Source of the DNA: Planctomycetaceae bacterium
GTDB lineage: Bacteria > Planctomycetota > Planctomycetia > Pirellulales > Thermoguttaceae
Length of the DNA: 64,000 nt
Assembly: GCA_012719125.1 (NCBI GenBank)
Contig: JAAYAY010000057.1
Coordinates: forward strand, 1 to 64,000
Reading direction: 5' to 3'
Below are positions 26,522-35,022 of this stretch, one piece after another (within the stretch, counting starts at the first letter, position 1; each line of letters starts with the position of its first letter). A program made the position numbers and the translations under genes. The notes beneath the pieces are model-generated. The model did not search any database and was not told the DNA's origin. It saw only the letters and a program-made list of their open reading frames with translations.

Positions 26522-27010
26522 CTATTTCTTCTCCACTTCCTTCTCGACCATGAGTTGGCCCTTCTCCGGGTCGTAGATGTACTTGTCTCCCGGCTGAAGC
26601 TGGGGCAGATTGATCTGGTTGGCCTTGATGATCTTCTCCATGAACTCTTCATGGGTTTTCGGCAGTGCCCCGGTCGATGCCTTGTAAAGGTTGAGAGCCT
26701 GGTCGACCTGGAGAAACTCCAACTTCTCTTGGACCCGAACGCGTGTGGAGAGCGCCGTTGTACCGAACCCCCCTCCATAGTTGCCCCGCCCGGTCACGCC
26801 CGCCTCGGCCTTCTTTCGTTCCGGTTGCGGTGCCGGCTCGGGCGCCTCCTGCTTGGCGACCGGCGCGCCGGCCGACTCGACCGTGTCGGTCGTGATCCCC
26901 ATGGCTTCCGGCGCCGCCGAACGCGTCCGGCCCGTATCGAAAGGATCTTCTCCGGAGCAACCCGCAAAGCCCAGCACCGTGATCGTCGCAATCGCAGCAA
27001 GCGTTCTCAT
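26522..27010 (-). CDS. putative lipoprotein with pseudopilin-like C-terminus
   Basis: Protein of 162 aa with a lipobox (VLGFAGC near residue 18), so it is probably anchored to a membrane by lipid. A disordered Ala/Pro/Glu linker (AKQEAPEPAPQPERKK) follows, then a C-terminal domain with ALNLYKASTGALPKTHEEFMEKII, which resembles the soluble region of type II secretion/pilin-like proteins (ALxLYKxxxGxYPxTxEEF). The start is decided by AGGAGG placed six nt before the ATG at 27010; the upstream ATG at 27016 directly abuts that site. Role unknown. Confidence 0.7.
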   Translation of the reverse strand: MRTLAAIATITVLGFAGCSGEDPFDTGRTRSAAPEAMGITTDTVESAGAPVAKQEAPEPAPQPERKKAEAGVTGRGNYGGGFGTTALSTRVRVQEKLEFLQVDQALNLYKASTGALPKTHEEFMEKIIKANQINLPQLQPGDKYIYDPEKGQLMVEKEVEKK

Positions 27011-27041
27011 CACCATCCTCCTGATCTTCTGATCGACCGAA

Positions 27042-27890
27042 TTACGGTCCGGCGGCCCTGCCGCCTAAGCGTTTTGGTCTGGTACGAAAAACGGGGCCTG
27101 TCACTGCGGCCATGCCGTCGTCTGCCGGCGCGTCGGCCGTGAGCCGCCACGACTGCATCTGCTCCAGCACGGCCGACTTCGTCATGTTGTAGTCCAGAGG
27201 AGTCACAGCCACACAACCTTGCTTCAACGCCGTAAGATCCGTTTCGGCGCCGTCCAGCGGCGGTGAAGGGTAGGCCGTCGGCCAGTAGTAGACGCGACCG
27301 AACGGATCGGTCCGTCGTTCGTAATTCTCCCCGTGCAAGTCCACGTCCATGGGAACCGTACGGACTTCGGGCGCGCCCTCCAGGGCGGCCGTGGGGATGT
27401 TCATGTTGTAGAGTTGCGGTTCCGGGCCCTTGTTCTCCAGAACCTGCTCGATGATCGATCCGGCGATCCGGGCCGCCTTGTCGAATTGGGCGTGCTCGTC
27501 GTATTCGAGCGACACCGCCACGCTGGTAATGCCGTAAAACGCCCCTTCGATGGCCGCCGCGACGGTCCCCGAATAAAGCACGTTGATGCCGGCATTCAGC
27601 CCTCCGTTGATTCCGCTCACGACCAGGTCGGGCCGCGCGGGACAGAGTTCGGAAATGCCAATCTTCACGCAGTCGGCAGGGCTCCCCTCGACCGCCCAGC
27701 CCCACTGGCGATCGTCAAGATACACTTCCTTCACGATCAGCGGAGTCAGATAGGTGATCGAGTGCCCGACGCCGCTCTGTTCAGTGGCCGGGGCCACCAC
27801 GAAGACGTCGCCCAGCCGCGACAATTGCCGCTGCATCGAGGCAAGTCCGGGGGCGTAGATGCCATCGTCGTTCGTCAGCAGGATGATCAC
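27042..27890 (-). CDS. surE: 5'/3'-nucleotidase SurE
   Basis: Protein of 282 aa. The N-terminal IILLTNDDGIYAPG is the SurE signature, with metal-binding Asp8 and Asp9; DLVVSGINGGLNAGINVLYSGTVAAAIEGAFYG, the second signature with Ser and Asn ligands, follows at about residues 90-125. SurE dephosphorylates nucleoside monophosphates. The GTG at 27890 is chosen because it begins at the first strand as in all relatives; the frame stays open to 27980 but that part is not conserved. The C-terminal 40 residues extend beyond the core domain. The gene is separated by 31 nt from the lipoprotein-like gene downstream. Confidence 0.92.
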   Translation of the reverse strand: MIILLTNDDGIYAPGLASMQRQLSRLGDVFVVAPATEQSGVGHSITYLTPLIVKEVYLDDRQWGWAVEGSPADCVKIGISELCPARPDLVVSGINGGLNAGINVLYSGTVAAAIEGAFYGITSVAVSLEYDEHAQFDKAARIAGSIIEQVLENKGPEPQLYNMNIPTAALEGAPEVRTVPMDVDLHGENYERRTDPFGRVYYWPTAYPSPPLDGAETDLTALKQGCVAVTPLDYNMTKSAVLEQMQSWRLTADAPADDGMAAVTGPVFRTRPKRLGGRAAGP

Positions 27891-28045
27891 CGGTCTGTTC
27901 CGTTCCGTATCTTGAGAGAGGGGCGTCAGAGTCCTTCCAGAGAGCCATCTTCCACTATAACCAGCGAGACCTCCGATCACAACTGACTCAGTCGTAACTC
28001 TTTATTGAAAAACGTGTTGCATCGCCCCGCCCCCTTGCGGCAGAC

Positions 28046-28141
28046 TCGTTTAACCCGCTGCCGCAGGCGAGGCTTGCCAACCATCACCAGAGCGGCCTGG
28101 AGTCCGTAAAACGACCTCGCCTGCGGCAGCGGGTTAAACGA
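28046..28141. repeat. perfect 27-bp inverted repeat
   Basis: Arms at 28046-28072 and 28115-28141 are exactly complementary over 27 nt (arm begins TCGTTTAACCCGCTGCCGC) and are separated by 42 nt. It could extrude as a cruciform or form a long RNA hairpin. It has no coding content. Confidence 0.9.
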
Positions 28142-28269
28142 ACGCTCTGCCGGGACTTGCGTTCATCGGCGTTGGCGAAAGTGGCGCTGCCCGACCAAGG
28201 CATTGTCCGCTCCGCGAACCGGCACCCTCTCGCGAAATGCAGACCGTCAGCCCCCCTCCCCCAAGCAAA

Positions 28270-28315
28270 GGGGGTTCAAAAAACTACTTGACAAATGTAC
28301 ACATTCTGCTAGACT
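28270..28315 (+). promoter_or_regulatory. sigma70-like promoter with conserved upstream box, copy 2
   Basis: The box GGGGGTTCAAAAAACTAC leads into TTGACA (28288-28293), then a 16-nt spacer containing TGTACACA, and TAGACT (28310-28315). It matches the element at 12441-12488 in box, hexamers and spacer length. Downstream lies a tandem repeat and C-rich sequence, not a gene with a ribosome site. Confidence 0.65.
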
Positions 28316-28330
28316 GGTCCCATCGCCAGA

Positions 28331-28434
28331 AACCCGACGCGTGAGCGAGGCTCCTCCATCAAGCCGCCGCGCAAGCGACGCTGTAACCCGACGCGGAAGC
28401 GAGGCTCCTACATCAACCCGCCGCGCAAGCGACG
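28331..28434 (+). repeat. two-copy tandem direct repeat
   Basis: Two 50-nt units (28331-28380 and 28385-28434, period 54 nt) differ at four positions. Each unit contains AACCCGACGCG, GCGAGGCTCCT and CCGCGCAAGCGACG. It begins about 16 nt after the promoter-like -10 hexamer, so it would lie at the start of any transcript. Confidence 0.85.
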
Positions 28435-28860
28435 ACAGCACGCCCCCCACTCCATTCGTCGTGCGTCCCTCCGCATCGACGCGGCACCGATCCCCCGAAC
28501 GCCCCCTTTACCACCATGATCCCAATCGCCCGATCCACTGTGACATTGACACCGTCCACCCCTATCCGTGTGACGATCTTGCCCACCCGACTGATCACCA
28601 CGAGCACCGATTCCAAGAACTCCCCTCCAACAGGGAGTAAGTGTCAGAAAACGTGAATTCGAGGAAAAGTTGATCCCAATCCTGCGAAGCTAGGTAATAT
28701 GCACACTTCACAAAAGGAATAGTTGCCGCTTACGTAGGGCATTAATATACCAAGAAAGAGTTATACATGTCCAACTAGGCGACCTTACGGGCACAACCTA
28801 TAATGACCCGTTTTCACCCGCGACAACCTCGTGGGATGAGACGAGTTACCGGTGAGCCGT

Positions 28861-28951
28861 ACTGACTTCAGTTGTCAGTGTCTCGGTTCGCGATTTGTGC
28901 GCACGCTGTGCGCCCGTCTTTTGTGAAAGTTGGGTTGCGGGCGTGACCCGC
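28861..28951 (+). promoter_or_regulatory. guaA leader with three consecutive hairpins
   Basis: Three short stems follow one another: ACTGAC/GTCAGT (28861-28879), GCGCAC/GTGCGC (28899-28913, followed by CCGTCTTTT) and GCGGG/CCCGC (28937-28951). The guaA ribosome site GGGGAG follows at 28955-28960. The middle stem with its short T-run could act as an attenuator. It does not match the purine riboswitch consensus. Confidence 0.35.
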
Positions 28952-28965
28952 CTTGGGGAGCATGC

Positions 28966-30513
28966 ATGCGAATTGCCGACGAAAAGATTCTCGTGCTGGA
29001 TTTCGGCTCCCAGTATGCCCAACTCATTGCCCGCCGCGTTCGCGAACAGGAGGTTTATTGCGAAATCGTCCGGCACGACATCACGCCGGAGCGGATTCGC
29101 GAACTGGCCCCCAAGGGCCTGATCCTCTCGGGGGGCCCCGCGAGCGTTTATGCCGAGGGGGCGCCGAGATGCGATCCCCGCATCTTCGAGTTGGGAATTC
29201 CGGTGCTGGGAATCTGCTACGGCATGCAGTTGGCCTGCCAGGCCCTGGGTGGCGAGATCCGGAGTTCTTCTCGCCGCGAGTTCGGCCGCGCCCGCTGCAC
29301 GGTGACCGCGGGGAATCAGTTGCTCGACGGCGTTTCCCAAGAGACCCAGGTTTGGATGAGTCACGGCGATCAGGTGACGGCCATTTGCGAGGGATTTGAG
29401 GCCCTGGCCGGGACCGACACATGCCCTGTCGCTGCCGTCAAGTACCGCGAAGCGCCGATCTACGGATTGCAGTTCCACCCCGAGGTCACCCACACGCCGG
29501 AGGGCTCGAAGATCCTGAGCAACTTCGTCGGTCCCATCTGCGGCTGCTCGCGACTGTGGAAACTGGGCGACTTCGCCCGCCAGACGATCGAAGAAATCCG
29601 GAACCGAGTCGGCGACAAACGCGTGATCTGCGGGCTCTCGGGTGGCGTCGATTCTTCGGTGGTGGCGGCACTCCTCTCCCAGGCGATCGGCAATCAGCTA
29701 TCCTGCATCCTGGTCGACAACGGGTTGCTGCGAAAGAACGAAGCGAAGAGCGTCATCAAGGAGTTCACCGATCATTTCAAGACCGACTTGCACGTGGTTG
29801 AGGCGGAAGATCGTTTCCTCAGGGCCCTGGCCGGCATCCGAGAACCGCAGGACAAACGCAAAAAGATCGGCCGCGAATTCATCGAATGCTTCGCCGACGA
29901 GGCGGCCGGGATCGAAGGGGCCGAGTTCCTGGCCCAGGGGACGCTCTACCCCGACGTGATCGAGAGCGGCGGACTCCAGGACGGCCCCGCCGCCACGATC
30001 AAACTGCACCACAACGTGGGCGGGCTGCCCGAGGACCTGAGTTTCCAACTCATCGAGCCGCTCCGCGACCTGTTCAAGGACGAGGTGCGGGCCCTCGGCT
30101 CGCAGCTCGGACTACCCGACGAGATCGTCTGGCGGCACCCTTTCCCCGGTCCCGGCCTAGCGGTTCGTTGCCTGGGCGAGGTCTGCAAAGAGCGTCTCGA
30201 TACGCTTCGCGAGGCCGACGCGATCATGATCGAGGAGATCAAGCGCGCCGGTCTCTACCGCACGACGTCCCAGGCGTTCGTGGTTCTCCTGCCGATCCAA
30301 AGTGTCGGGGTGATGGGCGATGCCCGGACCTACGAGGACGTGGTCGCCTTGCGGTGCATCGAAACCGAGGATTTCATGACCGCCGACTGGAGCCGCCTGC
30401 CCTACGAATTGCTCGCCACGATCTCCACGCGTATTATCAATGAAGTCTCCGGCGTGAATCGCGTCGTCTACGACGTCAGTTCCAAACCGCCCGCCACCAT
30501 TGAATGGGAATGA
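28966..30513 (+). CDS. guaA: GMP synthase (glutamine-hydrolysing)
   Basis: Protein of 515 aa, full length for GuaA. The N-terminal class I glutamine amidotransferase has its nucleophile Cys84 in GICYGMQL and the His171/Glu173 pair in FHPEVTHT. The ATP-pyrophosphatase domain carries the PP-loop SGGVDSS at 225-231, and the C-terminal dimerisation domain has [15 protein letters not shown] and ends PPATIEWE, as in all GMP synthases. It converts XMP, glutamine and ATP to GMP in the cytoplasm. The ATG at 28966 has GGGGAG five nt upstream; a non-ATG frame to 28930 lies in leader hairpins. The cyclophilin gene follows after 3 nt, implying an operon. Confidence 0.97.
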   Translation: MRIADEKILVLDFGSQYAQLIARRVREQEVYCEIVRHDITPERIRELAPKGLILSGGPASVYAEGAPRCDPRIFELGIPVLGICYGMQLACQALGGEIRSSSRREFGRARCTVTAGNQLLDGVSQETQVWMSHGDQVTAICEGFEALAGTDTCPVAAVKYREAPIYGLQFHPEVTHTPEGSKILSNFVGPICGCSRLWKLGDFARQTIEEIRNRVGDKRVICGLSGGVDSSVVAALLSQAIGNQLSCILVDNGLLRKNEAKSVIKEFTDHFKTDLHVVEAEDRFLRALAGIREPQDKRKKIGREFIECFADEAAGIEGAEFLAQGTLYPDVIESGGLQDGPAATIKLHHNVGGLPEDLSFQLIEPLRDLFKDEVRALGSQLGLPDEIVWRHPFPGPGLAVRCLGEVCKERLDTLREADAIMIEEIKRAGLYRTTSQAFVVLLPIQSVGVMGDARTYEDVVALRCIETEDFMTADWSRLPYELLATISTRIINEVSGVNRVVYDVSSKPPATIEWE

Positions 30514-30516
30514 ATC

Positions 30517-30948
30517 ATGAAAGTTGCCACGTTTGTCACCGCCAAGGGAACCATCCGCATCGAATTGTTCGAGGACAAAGTGCCCAAGACGGTGGCCAAC
30601 TTCGAAAAGCTGAGCGGGGACGGGTTCTACAACGGCCTGACCTTCCACCGCGTCATCGCCGACTTCATGATTCAGGGCGGATGCCCTAAAGGCACGGGGA
30701 CCGGCGGACCGGGCTACACCTTCGAGGACGAGTTCCACAAGGACCTCAAGCACGACGCGCCGGGCATTCTCTCCATGGCCAACGCCGGTCCCAACACGAA
30801 CGGGTCGCAGTTCTTCATCACCCACGTGCCCACGCCCTGGCTCGACGGAAAGCATTCCGTCTTCGGCCGCGTTCTCGAAGGCCAGGACGTCGTCGACGCC
30901 ATCCAGCAGGGCGACGTGATGGAGAAGGTGACCGTTACCGAAGAATAA
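30517..30948 (+). CDS. peptidylprolyl isomerase, cyclophilin type
   Basis: Protein of 143 aa, a minimal single-domain cyclophilin without signal peptide, so cytoplasmic. Active-site blocks are [16 protein letters not shown] (catalytic Arg in FHRV), [20 protein letters not shown] and [15 protein letters not shown], all in the right order. The family catalyses cis-trans isomerisation of proline bonds. It starts 3 nt after the guaA stop and is followed after 39 nt by the NUDIX gene, so guaA, ppi and nudix probably form one transcript. Confidence 0.95.
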   Translation: MKVATFVTAKGTIRIELFEDKVPKTVANFEKLSGDGFYNGLTFHRVIADFMIQGGCPKGTGTGGPGYTFEDEFHKDLKHDAPGILSMANAGPNTNGSQFFITHVPTPWLDGKHSVFGRVLEGQDVVDAIQQGDVMEKVTVTEE

Positions 30949-30987
30949 CGGGATGGGGTTGTGACCTGCGCTGTGCGGTCCTCTCTC

Positions 30988-31389
30988 ATGGATACTCAGG
31001 AACCACCGACCGCGATCGCCGTAGCCGTCGTCCGGCAGGCCGACTCCGTTCTGATCGGCCTGCGTCCGCAGGGCAAACCCCTGGCAGGCTGCTGGGAGTT
31101 TCCCGGGGGCAAGATCGGCAGCGGCGAATCGCCGGGTGATGCGGCCGTCCGCGAGTGCTATGAAGAGACGGGACTCCGCATCCAGGTCTCTCGCTCCATG
31201 GCGGTCGTGGATCATCGCTACGAGCACGAGACCGTGCGTCTGCATTTCGTGGAGGCCGTTGCTGCAGAGACAGAATCGCGCCCTCGCCTTCCCTTTCGAT
31301 GGGTCCCGATCGCCGAGTTGGGCGAGTACCGGTTTCCGCCGGCCAACGCGGGCGTGCTCCAAGCGTTGAAGGCGGGGCGGATCTGCTAG
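30988..31389 (+). CDS. NUDIX hydrolase (MutT-like)
   Basis: Protein of 133 aa. The NUDIX box is complete (GGKIGSGESPGDAAVRECYEETGL, residues about 38-61: G-x5-E-x7-R-E-x2-E-E-x-G). The short length and a WVPIAELGEYRFPPANAGVLQAL ending fit the MutT/8-oxo-dGTP or broad (deoxy)nucleoside triphosphate pyrophosphatase group, which cleanses the nucleotide pool. The ATG at 30988 begins MDTQEPPTAIAVAVV, aligning with MutT starts; an in-frame GTG at 30961 would add an unlikely extension. Confidence 0.9.
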   Translation: MDTQEPPTAIAVAVVRQADSVLIGLRPQGKPLAGCWEFPGGKIGSGESPGDAAVRECYEETGLRIQVSRSMAVVDHRYEHETVRLHFVEAVAAETESRPRLPFRWVPIAELGEYRFPPANAGVLQALKAGRIC

Positions 31390-31789
31390 CACCGCTGTCA
31401 CTGCGGGCGAAACGTGGAAATCGCCAGAATCGGGGTTTGCAGTTTGAAAGGGACGGGTTAGAACTTGCAGAAGTTACAATGCGGCGGCAACGATCGCCTC
31501 TCCTCAACAGATCTCGTTGCCGTCTGGAAGACCTAGTGTTACCGCATTGCGAGTGAACTTAGCCGAGCAGCGGCGTTTTTTATGAACTTGGCCCGCCGTT
31601 TGCAGACGACCGGCCCGGTGTGGTTCCGCAGGGAGTGGAACGGATCGCAGTTGGCGGGGTCTTGCGACCAGCCAGGCTGTGCTGCCGCCATGCCCGACCC
31701 GGAACTGAATCAGCCCACAACGATTGCCAAGGGGCCGGCATGGAAACGGTCGGGCAATCGGCAATACATGCATGGAGCAAGTCGTGAGC
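31390..31789. other. intergenic region with possible weak terminator
   Basis: A 400-nt gap. At 31562-31581 a short GCCG/CGGC stem is followed by six T residues and may act as a weak terminator. TACAAT at 31475-31480 could be a -10 box but has no matching -35. No gene was found. Confidence 0.35.
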
Positions 31790-32821
31790 ATGGATGCTCG
31801 TTTTTTTCGCACGCTGCTGGTCTGTGCCGTACTGACGATCTCGATGGGCGCCCGCTACGAGACGCCCAACTTCATGATCGAGACGAAGAACCCCCAGCAA
31901 GCCAAACAGTACGGCGATGCCGCCGAACGATTCCGCCGAGAGTTGGCCATCGAGTGGTTGGGGGAGGAGATGCCTCGCTGGGGCGATCGTTGCCCGATCA
32001 CCGTCAACGTGGGCAACCGGTTGGGCGCCGGGGGGGCGACGACTTTCGTCTTCAATCACGGTGAGGTGTTTGGCTGGCGGATGTCGATCCAAGGGTCGCA
32101 CGAAAGGATTCTCGACTCGGTGCTTCCTCACGAGATCACCCACATGATCCTGGCCAGCTACTTTCGCCAGCCCTTGCCGCGTTGGGCCGACGAAGGCGCT
32201 GCCACCTCCGTGGAGCACATCAGCGAACGGACTCGCCACCGGGAGATGCTGCTGGAGTTCCTGCAGACCCAACGAGGCATTCCCTTCAAAGCCATGTTTG
32301 CCATGAAGGAGTACCCCGCCGATATCATGCCGCTTTATGCCCAGGGGTTCTCGCTGAGTGAATACTTGATCCAGCAAGGGGGCAGACAAAAATTCCTGGC
32401 CTTTGTCAAGGACGGCCTTGAAGGGGAGCGGTGGAGCGATGCGATCCGGCACCATTACGGCCACCAGAATCTGGGGGTTCTGCAAAACACCTGGCTCGGT
32501 TGGGTGGCTCAAGGGTTCCCCGATATCCGCCGCCCAAGCACGCCGGAGCGGGCACCGGCGACCATGTTGGCGTCGGCCCCCAGGCCGCGTCCTGAGCCGA
32601 ACCTGATCTACCGCAGCGCCGCGTCCACACCGCGTCCGGCGGCGGCTCCAGCGGCCCCGGACGGTTCTGCGAGCCCTTGGCGGCCGGTGGCGCGTGACTC
32701 TTCCCAGTCCGCCACGCCTGTGCAAACTGCACCGCCGGCTGAACGAGTCCAGACTCACCTCAGTCACCCGACGCCCCCCCAGCAGGCAAGTCAGATCATC
32801 CTCCAGTGGTATCGCCGCTAG
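31790..32821 (+). CDS. exported gluzincin-like metalloprotease
   Basis: Protein of 343 aa with an N-terminal hydrophobic signal (FFRTLLVCAVLTISMG). The zinc-protease motif HEITHMILASYF lies near residue 119, followed after about 20 residues by WADEGAA, so the third ligand is the Glu of the DEG block. This HExxH...E spacing is that of gluzincins, similar to DUF1570/peptidase MA-like proteins common in planctomycetes. A C-terminal 100-residue tail is Pro/Ala/Ser-rich and presumably disordered. The start at 31790 is chosen for GGAG about 11 nt upstream; an ATG at 31772 is the alternative. Confidence 0.8.
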   Translation: MDARFFRTLLVCAVLTISMGARYETPNFMIETKNPQQAKQYGDAAERFRRELAIEWLGEEMPRWGDRCPITVNVGNRLGAGGATTFVFNHGEVFGWRMSIQGSHERILDSVLPHEITHMILASYFRQPLPRWADEGAATSVEHISERTRHREMLLEFLQTQRGIPFKAMFAMKEYPADIMPLYAQGFSLSEYLIQQGGRQKFLAFVKDGLEGERWSDAIRHHYGHQNLGVLQNTWLGWVAQGFPDIRRPSTPERAPATMLASAPRPRPEPNLIYRSAASTPRPAAAPAAPDGSASPWRPVARDSSQSATPVQTAPPAERVQTHLSHPTPPQQASQIILQWYRR

Positions 32822-33101
32822 CATCCTTTTGGGCGGCAGGGCTTGCTTGACGCCCCGTGAACGGATAGACTGCCGATTGATTCTGCTGTATTGTCCAGGG
32901 TGGCTGGAGCCCCCCGACGAAATGAATCCCCCTCGTCGAAACCGCCCTGATTAGGGTCTCGGCGGTGACTTCTTGGGCGCCCAGTTTTTTCGGATGCCGA
33001 CCAGACGCGTTGCGGCGCTTCGTGCGCTCTCTCGCCCAGGTCTACCAGTTGCATCCGTCGTCCCTACCCGCCTTGTATCACCTGCCGCAAGAGACTCACT
33101 C

Positions 33102-34067
33102 ATGTCGAACTGGAAGCTGTGCACCGCCACGGCCGTTGCCGTAGTCGTTCTGTCTGTTTCTATCTGGGCGCAAGTGCCGGCCAATCCGGCCCCGTCGTCG
33201 CCCCTTCAGATCAGGCCCCCCGCACCCGTTGAGACGGTCGTGGCGACCGTGGGCGACGACAAGATCACCAGCACCGAACTGGACAACGCGGTGCAAGGTC
33301 AATTGCGTGGTCGGACCGCCCCGCCTGAGGTGCTGGCCAACCTTCGCAAAGCGTTCTTGGAGTCGATGATCCAGAACCGGCTGATCACCCAGTTCGTTGC
33401 GGCCAAGAACATCAAGGTCGAGGCAAGCGAGGTTGAGAAGACGATCGCCGACATCAAGAAGCGACTGGCCGAGGTCGGTGCCGACATGGCGGCAGTGCTT
33501 CAGTCGGAGGGGTTGACCGAAACCACCCTGCGGGAACGGATCTCGCAAGACATGGCCATCGAGAAATACGTCAAGTCGGAAGTGACCGACCAGAAGGCGG
33601 AGGCTTATTTCAACGAACACAAGCAGGACTTCTGCATACCGAAGGTCAGGGCGAGCCACATCCTGCTGGCCTATGAGCCGCAGAGTCCGGCCGAAGAGAA
33701 GAAGGCGGCCAACGACAAAATCGCCGCCATACGCCAGGAGATCGTCAACGGAGCCGATTTTGGCGAAGCGGCCAAAAAGTACTCGGCATGCCCCAGCAAG
33801 GAGCAGGGCGGCGACCTGGATTTCTTCACGCGGGATCAGATGGTCAAGCCCTTCGCCGACGCGGCCTTCGGCATGAAGCCGGGTGAGATCAGCCAGCCGG
33901 TCGAGACCCAGTTCGGCGTGCATCTGATCAAGGTCACCGACGCCAATTCCGGTGAAGTAACGTTCGCCGAGGCCAAGGACAACGTTCTGAACGCGCTGTA
34001 TCAGCAGACCCTGGAAAAGGCTGCGGAAGAACAACGCAAGGTCACGAAGGTGGAGGTCGTCAACTAG
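33102..34067 (+). CDS. exported peptidylprolyl isomerase, parvulin type (SurA/PrsA-like)
   Basis: Protein of 321 aa with a signal peptide (LCTATAVAVVVLSVSIWA). Residues about 45-185 form the SurA N-terminal-like helical chaperone domain (ITSTELDNAVQ, LESMIQNRLITQFVA). Residues about 190-290 form a parvulin/PpiC domain with VRASHILLAYE, FGEAAKKYSACPSKEQGGDLDFF, MVKPFADAAFGMKPGEIS and FGVHLIKV. It should assist folding of exported proteins. The ATG at 33102 begins the signal peptide; the frame stays open further upstream without ribosome site. Confidence 0.92.
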   Translation: MSNWKLCTATAVAVVVLSVSIWAQVPANPAPSSPLQIRPPAPVETVVATVGDDKITSTELDNAVQGQLRGRTAPPEVLANLRKAFLESMIQNRLITQFVAAKNIKVEASEVEKTIADIKKRLAEVGADMAAVLQSEGLTETTLRERISQDMAIEKYVKSEVTDQKAEAYFNEHKQDFCIPKVRASHILLAYEPQSPAEEKKAANDKIAAIRQEIVNGADFGEAAKKYSACPSKEQGGDLDFFTRDQMVKPFADAAFGMKPGEISQPVETQFGVHLIKVTDANSGEVTFAEAKDNVLNALYQQTLEKAAEEQRKVTKVEVVN

Positions 34068-34185
34068 ACGAGGCCGGCCCGCTTGTTGCCTCGTAAACAG
34101 GAGAACCAACCACAATCATTGTGACGGGGTGTCGGCTCAGGTCGTCGGTGCGCCGAGCGATGGTACTCTACGGAGGAAACGCCCC

Positions 34186-34389
34186 ATGAAAACGCACCCA
34201 AACGATCCGGCGACCTTACCGGCGGATCTGGTGGACGACGAGGACGTCGACGATTTCGATGATTTCGACGACGACTTCGATGAAGACTTCGACGACGATC
34301 TGGACGAAGATTTCGACGAAGAAATTGAGAGAGAGTTTGACGATGACTGGAAACCTGATTCGGAGCAACAGGATCGCGCCGAGTCTTGA
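34186..34389 (+). CDS. small highly acidic protein
   Basis: Protein of 67 aa in which about half of the residues are Asp or Glu. From residue 17 to 55 it repeats an acidic three- or four-residue unit in which a hydrophobic residue (F, L, I or W) recurs about every fourth position. The start is strongly supported by CGGAGGA about eight nt upstream of the ATG. It lies 40 nt before the RRM protein gene on the same strand. No family was recognised; such acidic proteins can mimic nucleic acid or bind basic partners, which is inference only. Confidence 0.7.
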   Translation: MKTHPNDPATLPADLVDDEDVDDFDDFDDDFDEDFDDDLDEDFDEEIEREFDDDWKPDSEQQDRAES

Positions 34390-34429
34390 AAACTACTTTT
34401 TGTCCGGATGTCTGAGGAGACATTGATTG

Positions 34430-34765
34430 ATGAACATTTACGTGGGGAACATGTCGTACGATACGACTGAAGACGATTTGCGCGAGGCCTTCTCCGCATT
34501 CGGCACGGTCACCAGCGTGAGCATCATTATGGATCGCGAGACGGGACGCCCTCGCGGTTTCGCCTTCGTCGAGATGGCCAGTGATGAGGAAGGTAAGGCG
34601 GCCATCGAGGGGCTGAACCTGCAGAAGATCGGCGGCCGCTCCGTGACCGTCAACGAAGCCCGCCCGCGTGAAGATCGTGGCGGCGGCGGTGGCGGCCGGC
34701 GCGGTGGCGGCGGCGGCGGACGACGCGGCGGCGGTGGCGGCGGCGGACGGGGCGGACGCTGGTAG
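34430..34765 (+). CDS. glycine-rich RNA-binding protein (RRM domain)
   Basis: Protein of 111 aa: one RNA recognition motif followed by a Gly/Arg-rich tail. RNP2 is IYVGNM (3-8) and RNP1 is RGFAFVEM (42-49), with the usual aromatic residues for base stacking. The tail (about residue 82 onward) consists of repeats of GGGGGG and RR, as in cyanobacterial Rbp and planctomycete cold-inducible proteins. It should bind single-stranded RNA. The ATG at 34430 has GAGGAG in the preceding 15 nt. A strong terminator follows. Confidence 0.93.
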   Translation: MNIYVGNMSYDTTEDDLREAFSAFGTVTSVSIIMDRETGRPRGFAFVEMASDEEGKAAIEGLNLQKIGGRSVTVNEARPREDRGGGGGGRRGGGGGGRRGGGGGGGRGGRW

Positions 34766-34817
34766 AAACCAGCTTCCGCGGCAACTGCCCGTAGCTAAGC
34801 CGGATATTCCATCCAAC

Positions 34818-34868
34818 GACGAATGCCCGTGGTTTTCCAAACCGGAAGCCACGGCATTCGTCTTTTTT
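34818..34868 (+). terminator. intrinsic terminator of the RRM gene
   Basis: A long stem (34818-34838 with 34844-34862; GACGAATGCC...GGCATTCGTC with a one-nt bulge) is followed directly by TTTTTT and a CTTT run. This is the clearest intrinsic terminator in the window and ends the acidic-protein/RRM transcript. Confidence 0.88.
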
Positions 34869-35022
34869 CTTTCCTGTGGGAGCGCCCCCGCCCGTCCCGA
34901 CTCGCCCGAAACGGATGGAGACGGTTGACAGACCGCCTCGGCGCTGACCAAATCGAGCATGTTCCGGCCGATTCCTCCTGCCGGATCTCCGCCCTCTCGC
35001 CCCACCTGCTATCGAGGCCGTC

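Larger units (their letters stand above)
27891..28965. other. repeat-rich intergenic region between surE and guaA
   Basis: A gap of about 1.1 kb without credible genes. In order it holds a perfect inverted repeat (28046-28141), a promoter-like element (28270-28315), a tandem direct repeat (28331-28434), a C-rich stretch to about 28620, a comparatively AT-rich segment (28640-28810) with a TATAAT at 28799-28804, and three small hairpins in the guaA leader. The 145-codon open frame across 28203-28640 is mostly repeat and has no ribosome site. Confidence 0.5.

Noticed and set aside
28203-28640. 145-codon open frame downstream of surE
   Set aside because: Mostly direct-repeat and C-rich sequence; no ribosome site. 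The frame begins before the promoter-like element.
28640-28960. Purine riboswitch before guaA
   Set aside because: The conserved purine-riboswitch core and three-helix arrangement are not present.
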